From JALORV01 sp963775635 (GTDB lineage Bacteria > Pseudomonadota > Gammaproteobacteria > Burkholderiales > Burkholderiaceae_F), in contig CAVZJO010000002.1 in NCBI GenBank assembly GCA_963775635.1, forward strand, positions 1-64,000: a stretch of DNA of 64,000 bases, in the 5' to 3' direction. Shown piece by piece: positions 60,294-64,000 of the stretch (its first letter is position 1; each line of letters begins with the position of its first letter). The position numbers and the translations under genes were made by a program. Below the pieces are notes generated by a model. It was not told where the DNA came from and did not search any database. It was given only the letters and a program-made list of their open reading frames with translations.

Positions 60294-61265
60294 TCATGCG
60301 GAGGGTTGGGGCGCCGCCTGTTGGAGTGCCGATTCGATGTCGTAGCCCTTCTCGACCCAGGCGTCGATGCCGCCGGCGAGCGGCCGAACACGCTTGAACC
60401 CGGCACGCATCAGTTTCTTGGCGACGACCGCGGCGCTCGCTTCATTGGGGCAGGCGCAGTAGACGATCACCTCGCTGGCCGAGCTGTCATGCAGTCCGGC
60501 CGCCCGCATGCTCTCGTCGAAGGTGTGGTTGTCAATCCACACAGCGCCCGGAATGCGGCCTTGCCCTTGGCTCGTCGGCGACCGTACATCGACGATCAGC
60601 GGGCGCTCGTCCCTCGCGATCATGCCGTGCAGCTCGTCGACCGATACGCGCGCCATCCTCAGCGTGCGCATCAGGCTGTAGCGCTGCAGTGCCCTGGTGG
60701 CGACGTACAGCAGCAACGCTGACGCCAGAGCGATCAGGCCCCAGCGACCGGCCTGTTCGAAGACCTCGATCACGTCGTTGACTGCATCGCGGAACACCCA
60801 ACCGAGCGTGACGGCGAGTCCGCTCCACAGCAGCGCTCCGATCGCGTCGAACACCAGAAAGCTCGCAAGCCGGGTGCGCATCACTCCCGCCATGCTGGTG
60901 GCCACGGCAGCAAAGCCCGGCACGAACTTGGCGACCATAAGTGACGGCGCGCCCCAGCGTTCGTAGATCCGCTCGGACTGCCGCACGCAACTGTCCGGCG
61001 AAAGCGACAGCCGGCACATCAGCCGCAGAACGCGGCGCCCGACTCGAGTGCCGCCGAGATACCAGGCGAGATCCGCGATGACGCTCGCCACCACGGCGAC
61101 TGCGATCACCTGCGGCGTGGTGAAGTTGCCGTCGCGCGCGGCAAGCGCACCGACCAGTATCAGTGTCGGGTACGCCGGCACTGGCAGGCCCAGCTGCAGG
61201 GCGAGCACGTTGGCGAAGACCAGAAACAGTCCGTAGTGGTCGACGAGAGACAGCAGCAGTTGCAT
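60294..61265 (-). CDS. DedA-family membrane protein fused to a rhodanese domain
   Basis: A 323-residue protein with two parts. Residues 1-200 are DedA/SNARE-associated: QLGLPVPAYPTLILVGALAA, YLGGTRVGRRVLRLMC and KFVPGFAAVATSMAGVMRTR, the DedA signature, with several membrane helices. Residues 210-315 are a rhodanese: RDERPLIVDVRSPTSQGQGR, PGAVWIDNHTF, and VIVYCACPNEASAAVVAKKL, where the first Cys of CACPNE lies at the sulfur-transfer position. The rhodanese faces the cytoplasm in a DedA topology. The fusion is found in other proteobacteria. It is downstream of the flavoprotein gene at 61380 and likely in its operon. Confidence 0.85.
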   Translation of the reverse strand: MQLLLSLVDHYGLFLVFANVLALQLGLPVPAYPTLILVGALAARDGNFTTPQVIAVAVVASVIADLAWYLGGTRVGRRVLRLMCRLSLSPDSCVRQSERIYERWGAPSLMVAKFVPGFAAVATSMAGVMRTRLASFLVFDAIGALLWSGLAVTLGWVFRDAVNDVIEVFEQAGRWGLIALASALLLYVATRALQRYSLMRTLRMARVSVDELHGMIARDERPLIVDVRSPTSQGQGRIPGAVWIDNHTFDESMRAAGLHDSSASEVIVYCACPNEASAAVVAKKLMRAGFKRVRPLAGGIDAWVEKGYDIESALQQAAPQPSA

Positions 61266-61379
61266 CGGATCGCAGGGGTGCCAGGCCGTCAGGCCGCTCC
61301 GCGCAGTGCCGCGGGACGACGGTCCGACCGCCTACTGGCACTCAATGTCAGGCCGGAAATCTTCGCTTTCAAGGTGATC

Positions 61380-63089
61380 TCATTCGCCCGAATGCGGGGC
61401 AAGCTCGGCGTGCGGCGCACGCGCCAGGTACTGATGGATCTGCGCGACTGCGGCTGCGCCTTCACCGATGGCACCGCCGACGCGCTTGACCGAGCCAGAA
61501 CGTACGTCGCCAACCGCAAATACGCCGGGCACACTGGCCTCGAGCGGGGAGGGCGTCGCTCCGGCCGTGTAAGAGCTTCCGGTTGCCTGCCCGGTCAGCA
61601 CGAACCCTTGCCGGTCGAGCGCAACGCCGCACCCGTCCAACCAGTCGGTCTCGGGGTCTGCGCCGACGAACAGGAACACATGGCGGATCGGCCGTCGCTC
61701 CTCGCTGCCCGTCCGGTTGTTGCGCCAGGAAATCGCCTCGAGGCCGCCTTGCGGCTCTCCGTGCAGTTGCGCCAGCTCGGTGTGCGCGTGCAGCTCAATA
61801 GTCTGTGTGGCCTCGATGCGATCGATCAGATAGCGCGACATGCTGGCGGCAAGACCCGCTCCGCGGACCAGGATGTGGACCTTCGCCGCGTGCTGCGCGA
61901 GGAACACCGCGGCCTGGCCGGCTGAATTGCCGCCGCCGACCAACACGACCTCGGCGTTGACACAGGTCTTTGCTTCGAGGGCCGATGCCCAGTACCACAC
62001 GCCGCGGCCCTCGAAATCGCTCAGCCGTGGCACATCGGGACGGCGATAGCGCGCGCCGCTGGCGATAACGACCGAGCGTGATCTGAGCTTGCGACCATCG
62101 CTCAGCGTGACAGCAAGTTCGCCGATGCGCTCGGCATTCGTGCAGTCGAGCGCCACCGCCTGCGCCGGTATCAGGATCTCCGCGCCGAACTTCTGCGCCT
62201 GCACGAATGCGCGGCCAGCAAGGGCGCCGCCGGAGATTCCGGTGGGAAAGCCGAGGTAGTTTTCGATGCGTGCGCTCGCGCCCGCCTGTCCGCCGTACGA
62301 GCGGCAATCGAGCACGACGACGTGAAGTCCTTCGGATGCTGCGTAGACGGCGGTCGCCAGGCCGGCCGGCCCGGCGCCGACCACCGCGACGTCGAACAGC
62401 TCTTGATGTTCGGCCGAATCGAGCATTCCGAGGCAGCGGGCCAGCGCGGCCTCCGACGGATTGATCAGCACGGTGCCGTTAGGGCAGAGGGCGAGGACGT
62501 CCGCGGCTGTGGCGCCATACTGGGAGAGCAGGGCTGCAGTCGTCGCGTCCTGCGCGGCGTCCATCATCTGATGCGGGTGCGCGTTGCGCCGCAGAAAGGT
62601 CTGCAAACGCATCACCTCCGGTGCGTTTGGGGTGCCGACCAGTACCGGCCCGCTGGCGGCAGATTCGATCAGCCCTACGCGCCGGAGTATCAGCGCGCGA
62701 ACGATGCGCTCGCCGAGGTCAGCTTCGGCGATGATCAGCGCACGCAGTTGCTCGGGCGGTATCAACACCACCTCGACATCGTCGTCGGCGTAACCGTCAA
62801 CTAGGGCGTGGCGGCCGGAGAGCTGCGCGATCTCCCCGGAAAACTGGCCGCGAGCATGCGTGGTGATTGGAACGACATGGCCCATTCCATCGCGTTGACT
62901 GATGGACACGTGCCCCTTCAGCACCACGAACATGCCAGGACCGGGCTCGCCGGCCGCGAATAGCCGGTCGCCCTGCGAATAGCGGCGCAAGCTGCCGAAC
63001 TGGCTGACGCGCACGATTTCGGCTTCCGTCAGCGTCGGAAACATCTGATGCCGGCGGGCCCGCACCCCCGGCTCCGAGTCAGCCGGCAT
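61380..63089 (-). CDS. cyclic nucleotide-binding domain fused to thioredoxin reductase-like flavoprotein
   Basis: A 569-residue protein from ATG 63089. Residues about 20-130 are a cNMP-binding domain (FGSLRRYSQGDRLFAAGEPG, FVVLKGHVSISQRDG, GQFSGEIAQLSGRHALVDGY). A linker follows, then a FAD/NAD(P)H oxidoreductase of thioredoxin reductase layout: DVAVVGAGPAGLATAVYAAS, RSYGGQAGASARIENYLGFP, VVLVGGGNSAGQAAVFLAQH and VPGVFAVGDVRSGSVKRVGG. The redox pair CxxC of thioredoxin reductase is missing, so it cannot reduce thioredoxin in the usual way. The cNMP domain may gate it. It is the first gene of the leftward unit with DedA-rhodanese. Confidence 0.88.
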   Translation of the reverse strand: MPADSEPGVRARRHQMFPTLTEAEIVRVSQFGSLRRYSQGDRLFAAGEPGPGMFVVLKGHVSISQRDGMGHVVPITTHARGQFSGEIAQLSGRHALVDGYADDDVEVVLIPPEQLRALIIAEADLGERIVRALILRRVGLIESAASGPVLVGTPNAPEVMRLQTFLRRNAHPHQMMDAAQDATTAALLSQYGATAADVLALCPNGTVLINPSEAALARCLGMLDSAEHQELFDVAVVGAGPAGLATAVYAASEGLHVVVLDCRSYGGQAGASARIENYLGFPTGISGGALAGRAFVQAQKFGAEILIPAQAVALDCTNAERIGELAVTLSDGRKLRSRSVVIASGARYRRPDVPRLSDFEGRGVWYWASALEAKTCVNAEVVLVGGGNSAGQAAVFLAQHAAKVHILVRGAGLAASMSRYLIDRIEATQTIELHAHTELAQLHGEPQGGLEAISWRNNRTGSEERRPIRHVFLFVGADPETDWLDGCGVALDRQGFVLTGQATGSSYTAGATPSPLEASVPGVFAVGDVRSGSVKRVGGAIGEGAAAVAQIHQYLARAPHAELAPHSGE

Positions 63090-63266
63090 CGTCAATTTTG
63101 CGCGCGACGCTTGTGATCAGACATGGCCGTAATTATCTGTTGAAAGCTGCTGCATGGGTCGCAGCCGTGCATCGCCAGCGACTCTCCCATCGGTGGCTCG
63201 AGCCGGCGGGCGTCCCGGCCGATGTCCAGTGCGGGTAACTGCTAGGCTTTAGTGGCGCTTATCACC

Positions 63267-63357
63267 GCCGCGGTGGTGAAACTGGTAGACACAGCGGACT
63301 TAAAATCCGCCGCAAGCGAAAGCAGGCATGCCGGTTCGACTCCGGCCCGCGGCACCA
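63267..63357 (+). tRNA. tRNA-Leu (UAA)
   Basis: A 91-base tRNA with encoded CCA. The acceptor stem GCCGCGG pairs with CCGCGGC, discriminator A. A long variable arm (CGCAAGCGAAAGCAGGCAT) and the T-loop GTTCGACTC are typical of class II tRNA. The anticodon loop CTTAAAA carries TAA at 63301-63303. Confidence 0.97.
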
Positions 63358-63364
63358 GACGACC

Positions 63365-63802
63365 ATGAAGGTATTCGACCTCAGTTGTGAAAACGAGCAT
63401 CCGTTCGAAGGCTGGTTTGCTTCGGGCGAGGAGTTCGATCGTCAGCTAGGAGGCGAGATGATCGAATGCCCGGTGTGCGGCAGCCACGCGGTGCGCAGGC
63501 TGCTGTCGGCGCCGCGACTGAACTTCGGCGCCCAAGCTCCGGAAGCTAAGCAGCCGGTGGCGATGACCAACGATGCCGCGATGCAGGCGATGCTGCTCCA
63601 AATGGCGCGCCATATCCAGGCGAATACCGAGGATGTCGGCGAGCGTTTCCCCGAAGAAGCGCGTCGCATTCACTACGATGAGGCGCCGAAGCGCTCGATC
63701 CGCGGCCTGGCGTCGCGTGAAGACGCCGCAGAGCTCGCCGACGAGGGAATCGAGGTGATGCAAGTCCCGTTTGGCAGCCTGCTGAAGAATCCCGTTCAGT
63801 AA
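63365..63802 (+). CDS. DUF1178 family protein
   Basis: A 145-residue small protein. The N-terminus VFDLSCENEHPFEGWFASGE and EMIECPVCGSHAVRRLLSAP hold a CPVCGS zinc knuckle; the first Cys pair is completed by the CENEH segment. The C-terminal helix (HIQANTEDVGERFPEEARRI, HYDEAPKRSIRGLASREDA) is the DUF1178 end. Function is unknown; it is widespread in proteobacteria. It starts 7 bases after tRNA-Leu and could be transcribed with it. Confidence 0.9.
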   Translation: MKVFDLSCENEHPFEGWFASGEEFDRQLGGEMIECPVCGSHAVRRLLSAPRLNFGAQAPEAKQPVAMTNDAAMQAMLLQMARHIQANTEDVGERFPEEARRIHYDEAPKRSIRGLASREDAAELADEGIEVMQVPFGSLLKNPVQ

Positions 63803-63841
63803 GCTATCGATCGGCACGCGCTGCACCCTGGCAAGAGCCGG

Positions 63842-64000
63842 CTACAGCACCTCGTTGAACACGTAGTACATGTTGTCGATCAAGCGGTGACCCCACCCCC
63901 GCTTGCGCCAGTTCTCGAGCTTGATCTCGACGCAGCGGCGGGCGTACTTCTCGAAGATCGCGTCGAGCTGCTGCGCCGTGGCTTCGTCCTTGAAGCCAAG
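63842..64000 (-). CDS. 3' end of a gene entering from the right, product unknown
   Basis: The minus-strand frame is open from the window edge and stops with TAG at 63842-63844. The last residues are LGFKDEATAQQLDAIFEKYA then RRCVEIKLENWRKRGWGHRL and IDNMYYVFNEVL. The sequence is conserved-looking and charged, but I cannot name the family from this tail alone. It converges with the DUF1178 gene with 39 bases between them. Confidence 0.6.
   Translation of the reverse strand, partial: LGFKDEATAQQLDAIFEKYARRCVEIKLENWRKRGWGHRLIDNMYYVFNEVL

Noticed and set aside
1..64000. CRISPR array, rRNA, transposase or integrase
   Set aside because: No spaced palindromic repeats, no rRNA sequence and no DDE or tyrosine recombinase motifs were seen on either strand.

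Overview
High-GC proteobacterial chromosome segment, most likely from a betaproteobacterium of the Burkholderiales type. The pointers are gene order (mfd next to ispD-ispF; uvrC-pgsA followed by tRNA-Gly and tRNA-Cys), a Bug-type tripartite tricarboxylate transporter receptor, two PEP-CTERM proteins and an EnvZ/OmpR pair. There is no rRNA, CRISPR array, transposase or integrase. Most of the window is chromosomal; the clearest accessory piece is a 1.7 kb segment at the 3' end of tRNA-Cys.

Layout. 1-6 kb: kelch lipoprotein, small conserved proteins, a stand-alone ClpX-type zinc finger, an AsmA-family protein and a chimeric membrane ORF. 6.3-10.7 kb: a DUF3604 enzyme coupled to a parvulin and a HupE/UreJ domain. 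10.7-20.3 kb: LuxR remnant, MBL-like protein, dodecin, SDR, cation diffusion facilitator with serB, TPR protein, lipoproteins, cupin, amine oxidase, small cytochrome c. 20.3-29.6 kb: a large secreted glycosidase, a TonB-like protein with eight exact-length 108-bp repeats, DUF2189, PASTA, CBS and DUF4124 proteins. 29.7-38 kb: mfd, ispDF, DUF4241, envZ/ompR, DUF3106. 38-45.7 kb: a branched-chain-type ABC importer (livK, livH, fused livMGF) upstream of a hydroxyacyl-CoA dehydrogenase and a beta-keto acid cleavage enzyme, with a divergent SDR and a perfect palindrome between them. 45.7-49.1 kb: efp, uvrC, pgsA, two tRNAs. 49-51.5 kb: tRNA-flanked segment and PEP-CTERM genes. 51.8-64 kb: nitrobindin-like protein, hemolysin III, Bug receptor, GST, small membrane proteins, MBL hydrolase, pyrophosphatase, GNAT, then a DedA-rhodanese and cNMP/flavoprotein operon, tRNA-Leu and DUF1178.

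A striking property is the number of reading frames that become full-length only if a single base is added or removed: AsmA (two sites), DUF3604, the amine oxidase, livMGF, livK, the SDR at 44.9 kb (two sites) and a PEP-CTERM gene (two sites). One is a short A-run. This looks more like residual sequencing error than real decay, and it makes two apparent gene fusions (parvulin-HupE and dehydrogenase-BKACE) uncertain.

The most interesting candidate systems are: the 38-45.7 kb cluster, read here as uptake plus beta-keto cleavage of an unknown acid; the DUF3604-parvulin-HupE cassette; the operon pairing a cNMP-binding flavoprotein with a DedA-rhodanese fusion; and the tRNA-Cys segment bounded by a 28-bp perfect repeat.
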